Virus record (IMG/VR): IMGVR_UViG_3300036791_000421 | Span: 1 to 20,794 of that record | Reading direction: 5' to 3' (one strand) | Length of the DNA stretch: 20,794 nt | DNA from: a virus | In this document: one piece after another, positions 7,453 through 14,592 of the stretch | Numbering within the stretch: position 1 is the first letter of the stretch | How the letters are laid out: each line of letters opens with the position of its first letter | Made by a program: the position numbers and the translations under genes | The notes under the pieces: generated by a model | Seen by the model: only the letters and a program-made list of their open reading frames with translations | Told to the model about the DNA's origin: nothing | Databases searched by the model: none

Positions 7453-9414
7453 GTGGCCGGCCCGTCCGTCGTAGTCCGCGTCCTCGGCGACCTGGGCGGG
7501 CTGAACAAGAGCTTTGACCAGGCCACCAGCAAGGCCAACAACTCCGCGAAATCGATCCAGGGCGGTTTCCATTCCGCCCTCGGCGTGCTGAACCAGACCG
7601 GCGCCCTCGAGCCGTTCATGGGCGTCCTGGACGGCATAGGCCAGTCAATGGAAGCGATCAGCGGCCACGCCAAAGGCATGTCGACGGCGATGATCGGGGT
7701 CGGCGGGGCGCTGGCCGGGGTCGGCGCCGGGCTGTCCGTCGCCGGATCGAAAGACAAGGCCGCGCACGAGCAGCTGCAGGCGTCCGTCGACGCGACCGGG
7801 CACTCCTATGAGGACTACGCCGGCCAGATCGAGGCGGCGATCAAGCATCAGGAGAAGTTCGGCGACACCGCCAACCAGACCCAGGACGCGCTGCGGGTCC
7901 TCACCCAGGCCACCGGCAACCCGGCGAAGGCGTTGCAGTACCTGTCCACCGCGACCGACCTGGCCGCCGCGAAACACGAGGACCTGACCGCGGCGGCGAC
8001 CACCGTCGGCAAGGTCTACAACGGCAACACCAAAGTGCTGAAAGAGTTCGGCATCCAGGTCACCAAGACCAGCGCCGTGCAGAAGGCGGCGGCGGCCGCG
8101 GTGAAGACCGCCGCGAAGGATGACGCCGCGGTCATCGTCGCGAAGCGGAAGCTGATCGACCTCGAGCAGATCGACGCCGCTAAGAAACACCTCACCGTCG
8201 CTGAGACGATCCGGCTGCGGGACGCGCAGCAGAAGGTCCGCGACGCCACCCTCACCGCCGCCGAGGCGCACAAGCGGCTGGGCGCGGCGCAGGACGCCGC
8301 GAAGGACGCCGCGAAGAAGCAGGGGTCGGTTATGACCGACCTGTCCGCTCGGCTGCACGGGCAGGCGTCGGCCGCCGCGGACACGTTCTCCGGGCACATC
8401 GCCGCGATCAAGGCGCACCTCGAGGATTCGGTTGCGACGCTGGGGCAGAAGTACGGGCCGGCGCTGACCGCGGTCGGCACCGCGATCGGCAGCGTCGGGG
8501 CCGCCGCGAAAATCGCGCAGGGCGTCATGGGCACATTCAAGAAAGCGCAGGAAGGCGTCGCCGTCGCCACCGACGCGGTCACCGCGTCCGAGGACGCCGC
8601 TGCGGTGTCCGAGGGGCTCGCGCTCGGCCCGATCCTGCTCATCATCGCCGCGATCGGTCTGCTGATCCTGGCCGCCTACGAAATCTACAAACACTGGAAA
8701 ACGATCTGGGCCGACATCAAAAAGATCATCACCGATGTCTGGGACTGGATCAAGGCGAACTGGCCGCTGCTGCTCGGCATCCTGCTCGGCCCGATCGCGA
8801 TCGCCGCCGCGCTGATCGCGACCCACTGGAGGGCGATCAAGAACGGCCTGCAGGTCGTGTTCAACTGGATCGCGACGACCTGGCAGACCATCACCGGCTA
8901 CCTCACCGCCCCGATCGCGACCGCGGTCCGGGTCATCGTCACCACGTTCTCGACCGTCGTCACCGGCATCCAGGGCGCGTGGGGCGCGGTCGTGTCCTGG
9001 ATCGCCAGGCTGCCCGGGTCGATCGCCAGCCTCGCCGCCGGCATGTGGCACGGCGTCACCGACGCGTTCCGGTCCGCGATCAACGCCGTGATCGACGTGT
9101 GGGACAGCCTGCATTTCACGATCGGCGGCTGGACCGTCGGCGTCGGCCCGGTGCACGTCACGCTGCCGACCGTCGACGTCGGGCTGCCCAGCATCCCGCA
9201 CCTCGCGCAGGGCGGGCTGATGACCTCCTCGGGGCTGGTGTACGCGCACGCCGGCGAGGTGATCACCCCGACGCCGAAATCGGCCCGCGGCGTCAACTAC
9301 ACCGTCAACGTCTACGTCCCGCCGATCGCGAACCCGGCCGAAGTGGGCCGGTCCGTGGTCGCCGCGATCCGCGCCTACGAACGGTCCAACACGGCCGCGT
9401 GGCGGGCAGCGTGA
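7453..9414 (+). CDS. Tape measure protein
   Basis: This protein sets tail length and later helps DNA cross the cell envelope. At 653 residues it is the longest gene in the window, starting with GTG 7453 just after the chaperone stop. Its N-terminal part is helical and Gly/Ala/Gln-rich. A strongly charged coiled coil spans about residues 215-295 (KLIDLEQIDAAKKHL, LRDAQQKVRDATLTAAEAHK). Two hydrophobic segments lie at about 390-412 (ILLIIAAIGLLILAAYEI) and 437-457 (LLLGILLGPIAIAAALI). The C-terminus (HAGEVITPTPKSARGVNYTV) resembles other actinophage tape measures. By the usual rule of about 0.15 nm per residue the tail would be near 100 nm. I see no lytic transglycosylase or peptidase domain. 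Confidence 0.93.
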   Translation: MAGPSVVVRVLGDLGGLNKSFDQATSKANNSAKSIQGGFHSALGVLNQTGALEPFMGVLDGIGQSMEAISGHAKGMSTAMIGVGGALAGVGAGLSVAGSKDKAAHEQLQASVDATGHSYEDYAGQIEAAIKHQEKFGDTANQTQDALRVLTQATGNPAKALQYLSTATDLAAAKHEDLTAAATTVGKVYNGNTKVLKEFGIQVTKTSAVQKAAAAAVKTAAKDDAAVIVAKRKLIDLEQIDAAKKHLTVAETIRLRDAQQKVRDATLTAAEAHKRLGAAQDAAKDAAKKQGSVMTDLSARLHGQASAAADTFSGHIAAIKAHLEDSVATLGQKYGPALTAVGTAIGSVGAAAKIAQGVMGTFKKAQEGVAVATDAVTASEDAAAVSEGLALGPILLIIAAIGLLILAAYEIYKHWKTIWADIKKIITDVWDWIKANWPLLLGILLGPIAIAAALIATHWRAIKNGLQVVFNWIATTWQTITGYLTAPIATAVRVIVTTFSTVVTGIQGAWGAVVSWIARLPGSIASLAAGMWHGVTDAFRSAINAVIDVWDSLHFTIGGWTVGVGPVHVTLPTVDVGLPSIPHLAQGGLMTSSGLVYAHAGEVITPTPKSARGVNYTVNVYVPPIANPAEVGRSVVAAIRAYERSNTAAWRAA

Positions 9415-10652
9415 GCGTCACCCTGCTGCCGTCCGGTGTCGGGGTCAGCGTCGAGATCGCGGTCGCGTCGACGTCCCCGGCCTGGTCGGTGTCGGCCTGG
9501 AACGACGCGCAGTGGGCGCAGACCGACACCAGCCTCGGCAATTTTGTCGATGTCACCTGCGACTGTTCGGAAGTGCACCTGTCCGGCGGCGCGACCGCCG
9601 CGGACGGCGCGCTGACCCGGTGGGAGGCGCGGACCGCGACGATCACCCTGTGGGGGCCCAAGTTCGACCCGTGGAACGGGCCGTGGGCCGGGCAGCTGAC
9701 ACCGGGGATGCCGGTCCGGGTCCGCTGGCACCCGCCCGGTGATCCGACCTGGCGGCCGGCGTTCACCGGCACCGTCGACGACGCCGGCTACACCTGGGAC
9801 CCGGCGACGAACCAGACCACGCTCGGCGCGGTCGACGACACCGCGATCCTCGCCGCCTGGGACGGGCTCGCGCAGGCCGAGGTAGGCGGCGGTGAAACCG
9901 CCGACCAGCGGGTAAACCGAATCCTCGACGCGGCGAGCTGGCCGTCGACGGCCCGCAACATCGCGGCGTCCACCACCAAGGTCATCCCGACCACGCTCGC
10001 CGGCACCGCGTGGGAAATGCTGATCGCGGTCGCCGACACCGACCTCGCGATGTGCTGGGTCGACCGGGCCGGGACCCTGAACTACCAGCCGCTGGCCCGG
10101 GTCCAGACCAACCCCGGCCCACCCGATCACATCATCGACCCGTCCTGCACCCCACCGGCCGGGCACGTGCAGGCGGCCAGCCTGGGCACCGACAACCCGG
10201 TGGTGACCCGCAACATCGTCTCGATCACCCGCCAGTCCTACGACAGCACCCCGGCCGCGACGGTCACCCTGCGCGATGACGCGTCGGTGGCCCGCTTCCG
10301 GCCGCACAGCTACTCCCGCACCGACCTGGTGCATCAGGACCCGAACTGGTCGACCACCATCGCGCAGGAGATTCTGCAGTCCGGCGCGTGGCCGGCGCTG
10401 TCCCCGACCGCCGCCGGGCTGGACGTGCTACTCGGCGCCGAAGCCGCCTACCTGCTGCTCGGGTCCGAACCGAAGATATGGGTGCAAGTCCTCGACCGGA
10501 CCGGCCGGGCCTACTCCTGCATCGTGCTGGGCAGCGATGTGCTGCTCACCCCGGACACGCTGTCCGGGCAGCTCGTGCTGGACAACCTGTCCCGGCTGCA
10601 GGGCGACCGGTGGAACCAGTCACTGTGGAACCAAGGAAAGTGGGCGGTGTAG
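9411..10652 (+). CDS. Minor tail protein (Gp37-like, baseplate hub)
   Basis: The product is 413 residues from GTG 9411, which overlaps the tape measure stop (GTGA). GTG 9399 is a possible alternative. The sequence resembles the Gp37-like minor tail proteins of actinophages: an N-terminal beta domain with WSVSAWNDAQWAQTDTS and SEVHLSGGATAADGALTRWE, then FDPWNGPWAGQLTPGMPVRV, and an OB-like PAFTGTVDDAGYTWDPATN. The C-terminal part ends in GDRWNQSLWNQGKWAV, a Trp/Asn/Gln-rich ending common in this family. It probably combines distal-tail and tail-hub roles, because no separate Dit or Tal gene is present. Confidence 0.8.
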   Translation: MSVTLLPSGVGVSVEIAVASTSPAWSVSAWNDAQWAQTDTSLGNFVDVTCDCSEVHLSGGATAADGALTRWEARTATITLWGPKFDPWNGPWAGQLTPGMPVRVRWHPPGDPTWRPAFTGTVDDAGYTWDPATNQTTLGAVDDTAILAAWDGLAQAEVGGGETADQRVNRILDAASWPSTARNIAASTTKVIPTTLAGTAWEMLIAVADTDLAMCWVDRAGTLNYQPLARVQTNPGPPDHIIDPSCTPPAGHVQAASLGTDNPVVTRNIVSITRQSYDSTPAATVTLRDDASVARFRPHSYSRTDLVHQDPNWSTTIAQEILQSGAWPALSPTAAGLDVLLGAEAAYLLLGSEPKIWVQVLDRTGRAYSCIVLGSDVLLTPDTLSGQLVLDNLSRLQGDRWNQSLWNQGKWAV

Positions 10653-10655
10653 ATC

Positions 10656-11264
10656 ATGGCTACGACAGGACGGATTGTTGTCGCGCCGGGGCAGACCATC
10701 GACGCGGTCGGCTGGGGACAGCCGGTCTGGGACCAGTCGGTGCAATGTTTCGACAGCGCGGCCGACCGTGACAACCAATGGCCGGCGCCGCACGCGGGCT
10801 CGATGTGCTACACCGCCGACACGCGGACACTGTGGCAGCACGACGGAACCTCATGGATTGTGAACGCCGTCAACTATGCGACCGAACGCGCGAACAACTC
10901 AGGGCAGACAGCCAGTATCGGCTCGCGGGTATGGGGTAACGTCGCGCCGCCGGCGTCGACCAAAGGCAATTGGACGGCCGCGGTCGGACTCATCACGGCG
11001 ACTCGACCGGGAACCCTGTACGTAGGTACCTCGGCGACTTATCCCGACGCTAGCAGCGCCATTTCCCTTCTCGCGTTCAAACACAACGGGGTCGACGTCG
11101 GCGGCGGCATCGCCGCGCCTGTCGGCGGCGGTTCGCTGGCAATACGGGGAAGCTACGCGACGCCGGTCGCGACGGGCGACACGATCGGGATCCAGATATT
11201 CAACATGGTCGCGACGGCGGCAACGTACACAACGGCAACGGAGATCGTCTATCAAGGAGGCTAG
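10656..11264 (+). CDS. Probable tail tip / receptor-binding protein
   Basis: This 202-residue protein has no catalytic motif I can see. Residues 1-70 (TGRIVVAPGQTIDAVGWGQPVW; SMCYTADTRTLWQHDGTSWIV) look like a short beta attachment domain: the CYTAD..TLW.HDG..W pattern is common in phage tail-tip and fibre proteins that contact upstream minor tail proteins. Residues 90-202 are rich in Gly, Ala, Thr and beta-strand-like segments (TRPGTLYVGTSATYPDASSA), consistent with a C-terminal beta sandwich that binds the host surface. Codon use here is visibly less G/C-biased at third positions than in the preceding tail genes. A role in adsorption is inferred from position and composition. Confidence 0.6.
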   Translation: MATTGRIVVAPGQTIDAVGWGQPVWDQSVQCFDSAADRDNQWPAPHAGSMCYTADTRTLWQHDGTSWIVNAVNYATERANNSGQTASIGSRVWGNVAPPASTKGNWTAAVGLITATRPGTLYVGTSATYPDASSAISLLAFKHNGVDVGGGIAAPVGGGSLAIRGSYATPVATGDTIGIQIFNMVATAATYTTATEIVYQGG

Positions 11265-11267
11265 GCC

Positions 11268-11603
11268 ATGACCTATCAAGCGGTTAGTGACCTCACCAGC
11301 GATCCGGGATTCACGGCTCGCGTCCGGGCGTGTGTGGTCGAGCAATCGTTGACCTTCCAGAACGACCAACGCGCCGACGTGAAAGCGCTCGCGCTCGATA
11401 TCTTGCGAGGCGGCAAGGCGGGACCGATGCTGTCGTTTAACCAAATGACGGCAGCGGCACCGGGCGTCGCCGACACAGCCACCGGGCCGAACGGCGAGAT
11501 CGATCAGTCACTCATCCCGGACGGCGACTTTCTGTCGGCGATTCAAGGCATGTACCTCGGCGTCGCGGCCCTTCACTACACAGCGGACGGCACCCCGGTA
11601 TGA
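11268..11603 (+). CDS. Small conserved actinophage tail/lysis-junction protein, function unknown
   Basis: The 111-residue product starts at ATG 11268 behind a strong AAGGAGG ribosome-binding site at about 11254-11260, and its stop overlaps the endolysin start (ATGA). It has a helical N-terminus (VSDLTSDPGFTARVRACVVEQSLTF) and a helix-rich middle (ADVKALALDILRGGKAGPML). It ends in an acidic loop and helix (DGDFLSAIQGMYLGVAALH). Similar small proteins (start MTYQ.., one per genome) sit between minor tail genes and lysis genes in many actinophages and have no assigned function. There is no transmembrane segment, so it is not the holin. Confidence 0.6.
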   Translation: MTYQAVSDLTSDPGFTARVRACVVEQSLTFQNDQRADVKALALDILRGGKAGPMLSFNQMTAAAPGVADTATGPNGEIDQSLIPDGDFLSAIQGMYLGVAALHYTADGTPV

Positions 11604-12280
11604 CCGAGCACGCCCCAGCCGGTATCACCTCGCTTTTCAATCAGATCCACGCGGCGATCCCGGCCGCGATCAATGGCGGCATCGTCGGCGACCAGGCCCA
11701 CGATTACGGCTATCACCGGGGCCGCAACTATGTCTCGGCCGATGACTACTCGGTGCAACTCCCCGAAGATCGGCAGGGCGACGGCGAGGCGGCGTGCGGG
11801 CTCGACCTGTCATGGTCCGATGCGCAATGGCAGTACACGGTGAGTCAACGGCTACTCGACGCGGCGCACGATTCGCGCATGCACCCGGTGCGCGAGTTCT
11901 ACGGCTCGGTTGACGGCGTGCACGTGGTCGGGTGGGACTACACCGAGGGGCACTCGGCGACCTCGGACGATTCGCACCTATGGCACGTGCACCTCTCGAT
12001 CTTGAGGCAGTACTCCAACGACACGGCCGCACTCTCGGGCGTCGCGGCCGTCATCACGGGTGGCGGCGCACCGGCCGCACCCCCAAGCGATGAGGATGAC
12101 GAGATGAAAGCTTTCTTAATCCGCGACGGCTCGGGCAAGTTTTGGATCGTCGCGGCCGACCTGAGCACCAAGACAGAAACCACCGAGGCGGCAAACAGTG
12201 GATTGAGCGGAACCGGTCAGTACCTCAGTAATCCCGGCATCGACCAAACGACGCTCGCGCGCGTGCCGGTCGCCAAGTAG
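11600..12280 (+). CDS. Endolysin, M15-type peptidoglycan peptidase with C-terminal domain
   Basis: This enzyme probably cleaves the peptide stem of host peptidoglycan at lysis. The 226-residue product has an N-terminal domain (about 1-145) with an M15-like metal-site pattern: His39 in YGYHRGRNYV, Asp69 in GLDLSW, and the His pair in SHLWHVHLS (H129, H131). A Pro/acidic linker follows (about 153-168). The C-terminal domain (about 169-226, MKAFLIRDGSGKFWIVAADL) is probably a cell-wall-binding or regulatory module. The start is ATG 11600, overlapping the previous stop. No signal peptide is seen, so release depends on the holin that follows. No second lysin or LysB-type esterase is present. Confidence 0.75.
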   Translation: MTEHAPAGITSLFNQIHAAIPAAINGGIVGDQAHDYGYHRGRNYVSADDYSVQLPEDRQGDGEAACGLDLSWSDAQWQYTVSQRLLDAAHDSRMHPVREFYGSVDGVHVVGWDYTEGHSATSDDSHLWHVHLSILRQYSNDTAALSGVAAVITGGGAPAAPPSDEDDEMKAFLIRDGSGKFWIVAADLSTKTETTEAANSGLSGTGQYLSNPGIDQTTLARVPVAK

Positions 12281-12282
12281 CG

Positions 12283-12495
12283 ATGACACCGGCCCGGCGG
12301 CTCGTGGTGCTCGTGGTGCTCGGCGCGGCCGTGCTCGCGTTGGCCGTGGTCGTGTTCATCCTCAACCGCGATGTGCAGTCGGACCTGCTCGCGGTCGTGG
12401 CCGTGCTCGGCGGCATCGCGATCGTGGTGGTTGCGTTGCCGACTATCAACCGACCGAAAGGACCCGACGATGACCGAACCGACGAGCCCGAGTGA
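12283..12495 (+). CDS. Holin-like two-segment membrane protein
   Basis: The 70-residue product starts at ATG 12283, two bases after the endolysin stop. It has two hydrophobic segments: about residues 7-26 (LVVLVVLGAAVLALAVVVFI) and about 36-53 (LLAVVAVLGGIAIVVVAL). They are joined by a short loop containing Arg and Asp (NRDVQSD), and a charged tail (PKGPDDDRTDEPE) follows. This layout is that of a class II holin, which would open the cytoplasmic membrane so the endolysin can reach the wall. Position after the endolysin supports the role. A spanin is not expected in a Gram-positive-type host. Confidence 0.8.
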   Translation: MTPARRLVVLVVLGAAVLALAVVVFILNRDVQSDLLAVVAVLGGIAIVVVALPTINRPKGPDDDRTDEPE

Positions 12496-12622
12496 TGAGT
12501 CCGACGAGGTGCTCGGCATCGAGCCTGACGTGAACCTCGCGGGCGACCGGGTGCCGGTGTTCCGCGAGACTGGCGACGAGGGCAAGCGACCGCCCGAGAC
12601 CGACGATGCCGATGCACCCTGA
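12470..12622 (+). CDS. Short acidic protein after the holin, function unknown
   Basis: The reading frame from ATG 12470 gives 50 residues, very acidic and Pro-rich (MTEPTSPSDESDEVLGIEPD, then VFRETGDEGKRPPETDD). An AAAGGA ribosome-binding stretch lies eight bases upstream and overlaps the holin 3' end; the gene overlaps the holin by 26 bases. The frame is open further upstream to about 12371, but that part only shadows the holin. The composition suggests an unstructured cytoplasmic protein. A holin modulator or a small moron-type gene is possible, and I do not recognise it. Confidence 0.5.
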   Translation: MTEPTSPSDESDEVLGIEPDVNLAGDRVPVFRETGDEGKRPPETDDADAP

Positions 12623-12667
12623 GGGGTACGCGCAACCGCATCTAACCTCGCACAACCCCGTACCCTC
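12621..12667 (+). terminator. Inverted repeat after late genes, possible terminator
   Basis: GAGGGGTACG at 12621-12630 pairs with CGTACCCTC at 12659-12667 with one bulged G, giving a nine-pair stem around a 28-base loop that begins in the stop codon of the last late gene. No U tract follows. Position between the late operon and the attP/integrase region suggests transcription termination or insulation, but the long loop makes this uncertain. Confidence 0.35.
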
Positions 12668-12748
12668 GCGGGAACAATGGCCTGATCATGCCCCTGTTTG
12701 CCCACCTTTGAGCTACTCATAAACTGCGCAAACCTACCACGATTGGGA

Positions 12749-12771
12749 TTCAAGTCCCCCTCCGGACACCA
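12749..12771 (+). other. attP: attP core: 3' end of a host tRNA gene
   Basis: TTCAAGTCCCCCTCCGGACA at 12749-12768, followed by CCA, reads as the T-loop, the T-stem 3' strand, an acceptor 3' strand TCCGGAC, a discriminator A and CCA of a tRNA. The base before TTC is A, not the invariant G of a T-stem, and no 5' part of a tRNA exists upstream. This is therefore a tRNA fragment, as expected in the attP of a tRNA-targeting tyrosine integrase. The implied tRNA would start near GTCCGG; a leucine tRNA is my guess only. It lies 77 bases before the integrase start. Integration here would restore the 3' end of the target tRNA. Confidence 0.8.
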
Positions 12772-12777
12772 TATAAC
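12749..12777 (+). promoter_or_regulatory. Possible integrase promoter overlapping attP
   Basis: A -10-like TATAAC at 12772-12777 lies directly after the tRNA CCA and 17 bases downstream of TTCAAG (12749-12754), a weak -35 match. Transcription would start near 12784 and read the integrase with a leader of about 65 bases. If real, the -35 would be the tRNA T-arm itself, so both phage and prophage forms could keep it. The support is only two short motifs at the right spacing. Confidence 0.25.
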
Positions 12778-12797
12778 CCCCAGAAATGCTAGGATTC

Positions 12798-12838
12798 TTA
12801 CTAGAGCGGTTCCCACAGGGGAAAAGTTGATCTAGTAA
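12798..12838 (+). promoter_or_regulatory. Nested inverted repeats in the integrase leader
   Basis: A perfect 8-base inverted repeat, TTACTAGA at 12798-12805 and TCTAGTAA at 12831-12838, encloses a second one, TTCCC at 12810-12814 and GGGAA at 12819-12823. The outer right arm ends ten bases before the integrase ATG and adjoins its AAAGGGG ribosome-binding site. ACAGGGG at 12815-12821 also has an inverted copy CCCCTGT at 12691-12697 on the other side of the attP core. These could be operator sites, integrase or excisionase arm-binding sites, or an mRNA structure controlling integrase translation. Confidence 0.45.
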
Positions 12839-12847
12839 AGGGGCATC

Positions 12848-14017
12848 ATGGCGAGCATCGAGAGGCGTCCACTCAAGAACGGCGACGTGTCGTTTCGGGT
12901 GATCTGGAATCAGGCCGGTCGCCGCCAGTCAGAGACGTTCGGCGACCAGCGCTCGGCGCAACGGTTCCAGATCGACGTCGAGGAGGCCGGCGGCGCGTGG
13001 CCGGCCGACTGGATCCGCGGTGTCGGCTACCGGCAGACGCTCGTCCCCGAGGCAGAGCTGATCCCCGCGGCCGAGCCTCGCCGAGTGGTGCCGACGCTGC
13101 TCGAGGCTGCGATCGCGCACACTGAGTCCAAGAACACCAAGGCGCAGCCCGAACACCGGATGAAGATGCGCCGCCAGTTCGAGCAGCACCTCGGCGACCT
13201 CGGCGACCTGCCGCTCGACGCCGTCACCCGCGGCGACGTGCAGGACTGGGTCGACGCGTTCGTCGAGGACGGCAAGGCGTACAAGACGATCAAGAACCTG
13301 CGCTCGGACGTCTCGACCGTCTACAAGTTCGCGGTCCTCGAGGGGCTCGCCACCGTCAACCCCGTCCTCGGCACCCACATCGACGCCGAGCCCGGCGACG
13401 CGCGGCCGCCGGTATTCCTCACCCACGAGGAGTACGCAGCGGTCGCCGGGTTCCTGTCCGGTGAGGACCTGGTCTACGTCGAGACCCTCGTCCGCACCGG
13501 GCTACGCAAGGGTGAGGCGCTCGCGCTCAGCGTCCTCGACGTCCACCTCGACACCGACTACCCGTCGATCGGCGTGAACAAGGCGCGCAAGCATGCCCAC
13601 GACGGCAACCACCGGATCGGCGCGACCAAGACCCGGGCCGGGATGCGGACCGTCGTGATTGACGAGGAGCTCGCCGACCTGCTGCGCCGCCACATCGGCA
13701 ACCGAACCCTGTACGAGCCGCTGTTCCCCGAGCACGGCAACGACGGCAGCTGGCAGCGCAACCATTGGGTGCCCGCGATCAAGGCCGCGATGCTTGCCGA
13801 GCCTCGCCGGCCCCGGGTGCACGATCTGCGGCACACGCACGCGTCCTGGCTGCTCGCCGACCGGGTGCCGCTCTTCGAGGTGTCCAAGCGGCTCGGACAC
13901 AGCGACATCCAGACCACCGCCAACATCTACGGTCACCTGGACACGCACGCGATGAGCAGCGATGCGATCGGCAAGGCGATGCGCGGGCGGCGCCGCGCCG
14001 AGCTACACGCGGTTTGA
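12848..14017 (+). CDS. int: Tyrosine integrase
   Basis: This recombinase inserts the phage at a host tRNA gene and, with an excisionase, removes it. The 389-residue product has an N-terminal arm-binding domain (about 1-65, ERRPLKNGDVSFRVIWNQAG), a core-binding SAM-like domain (about 80-180), and a catalytic domain (about 185-380). Visible catalytic residues are Arg220 (RTGLRKGE), Lys261 (TKTRAGMR), His325 and Arg328 (HDLRHTH), His351 (RLGHSDIQTT) and nucleophile Tyr361 (ANIYGHLD). All are present, so the enzyme should be active. The start ATG 12848 follows AAAGGGG. Its 3' end overlaps the convergent repressor gene by 15 bases. Confidence 0.97.
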   Translation: MASIERRPLKNGDVSFRVIWNQAGRRQSETFGDQRSAQRFQIDVEEAGGAWPADWIRGVGYRQTLVPEAELIPAAEPRRVVPTLLEAAIAHTESKNTKAQPEHRMKMRRQFEQHLGDLGDLPLDAVTRGDVQDWVDAFVEDGKAYKTIKNLRSDVSTVYKFAVLEGLATVNPVLGTHIDAEPGDARPPVFLTHEEYAAVAGFLSGEDLVYVETLVRTGLRKGEALALSVLDVHLDTDYPSIGVNKARKHAHDGNHRIGATKTRAGMRTVVIDEELADLLRRHIGNRTLYEPLFPEHGNDGSWQRNHWVPAIKAAMLAEPRRPRVHDLRHTHASWLLADRVPLFEVSKRLGHSDIQTTANIYGHLDTHAMSSDAIGKAMRGRRRAELHAV

Positions 14018-14452
14018 GCCGTTGACACTGCCCTCTGACTCGTCCTCTGGCATGCCGGCCGCGCGGGTCGCCTGCGAGTCGCGCAGCAGGATCCCGTACT
14101 GGTCGACGATGTGCCTGCGGTTCTTCGTCGTCAGTGCCTGGTCGACGATGATCGCGTCGGGCACCGCGCGCTGCGCGATCTCCTCCAGCGGCCAACCGTA
14201 GGCGATCGAGATGAGCCGCAGCATCGAGTCGCCGGAGATCTGAAACACCGCCCGGACGGTCTGGATTGATGGTGCGTCCACACCGCCGGCGAGCCACGCG
14301 CTGATCGTCTGCTGCGAGACGCCGATGGCCCGCGCCAGCGCGGATTGATTCCCGCCGAACTGCTCGATCAGGTCGGCGACGACGCCGGCCCACGTGTTCG
14401 GATCCCGCCCTGAACCATCATCCCTCACGGTTGGCAAACCTATCCCGCGCAC
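14003..14452 (-). CDS. HTH repressor, probable immunity repressor
   Basis: This is the only leftward gene, as expected for a phage repressor that faces a rightward early operon. The 149-residue product has an XRE-type helix-turn-helix at about residues 35-57 (NQSALARAIGVSQQTISAWL) and a C-terminal region of unknown fold (SMLRLISIAYGWPLEEIAQR) that probably mediates dimerisation. No LexA-like Ser/Lys peptidase motif is visible, so induction by RecA-driven self-cleavage is not supported. The start is taken as GTG 14452, with GTG 14428 as an alternative. It is divergent from the Cro-like gene across a 140-base control region and convergent with the integrase. Confidence 0.85.
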   Translation of the reverse strand: MRGIGLPTVRDDGSGRDPNTWAGVVADLIEQFGGNQSALARAIGVSQQTISAWLAGGVDAPSIQTVRAVFQISGDSMLRLISIAYGWPLEEIAQRAVPDAIIVDQALTTKNRRHIVDQYGILLRDSQATRAAGMPEDESEGSVNGSNRV

Positions 14453-14592
14453 GACGCAGCAACCCCATGAGTACGCGACACGCCCGACCCTTCCTCCCCG
14501 AAAATTACCAACATATTAGTAGCATGCGCCCGCCGCGGCAGGGCAGGGTGTGTGCCAGTCCCCCACCGCTCCACCTCTTCCGAGGAGCAGAT
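14453..14592. promoter_or_regulatory. Divergent repressor/Cro control region with 16-base operator-like dyad
   Basis: The 140 bases between the divergent HTH genes include an AT-rich patch in otherwise GC-rich sequence. TACCAACATATTAGTA at 14506-14521 is an imperfect palindrome with 12 of 16 positions symmetric (TAC.AA.AT.TT.GTA). Its minus strand contains TAATAT (14518-14513), a -10 candidate for the repressor. The plus strand offers TATTAG (14514-14519) for the early operon. Both promoters would be covered by a repressor bound to the dyad. A second short dyad, GGTTGGCAAACC at 14429-14440, lies inside the repressor 5' end. The -35 elements are not clear. Confidence 0.6.

Noticed and set aside
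7645-9249. Long minus-strand open frame (534 codons) opposite the tape measure gene
   Set aside because: The Asp/Arg/Gly-rich product without family features mirrors codon bias of the tape measure gene.
12745-12771. A phage-encoded tRNA gene
   Set aside because: Only the T-arm 3' half, acceptor strand and CCA exist; no anticodon arm, D-arm or 5' acceptor strand is found upstream. It is an attP fragment.
14003-14452. Integration-dependent immunity, in which attP lies inside the repressor gene
   Set aside because: The attP core is upstream of the integrase at 12749-12771, more than 1.2 kb from the repressor, so integration would not alter the repressor C-terminus.
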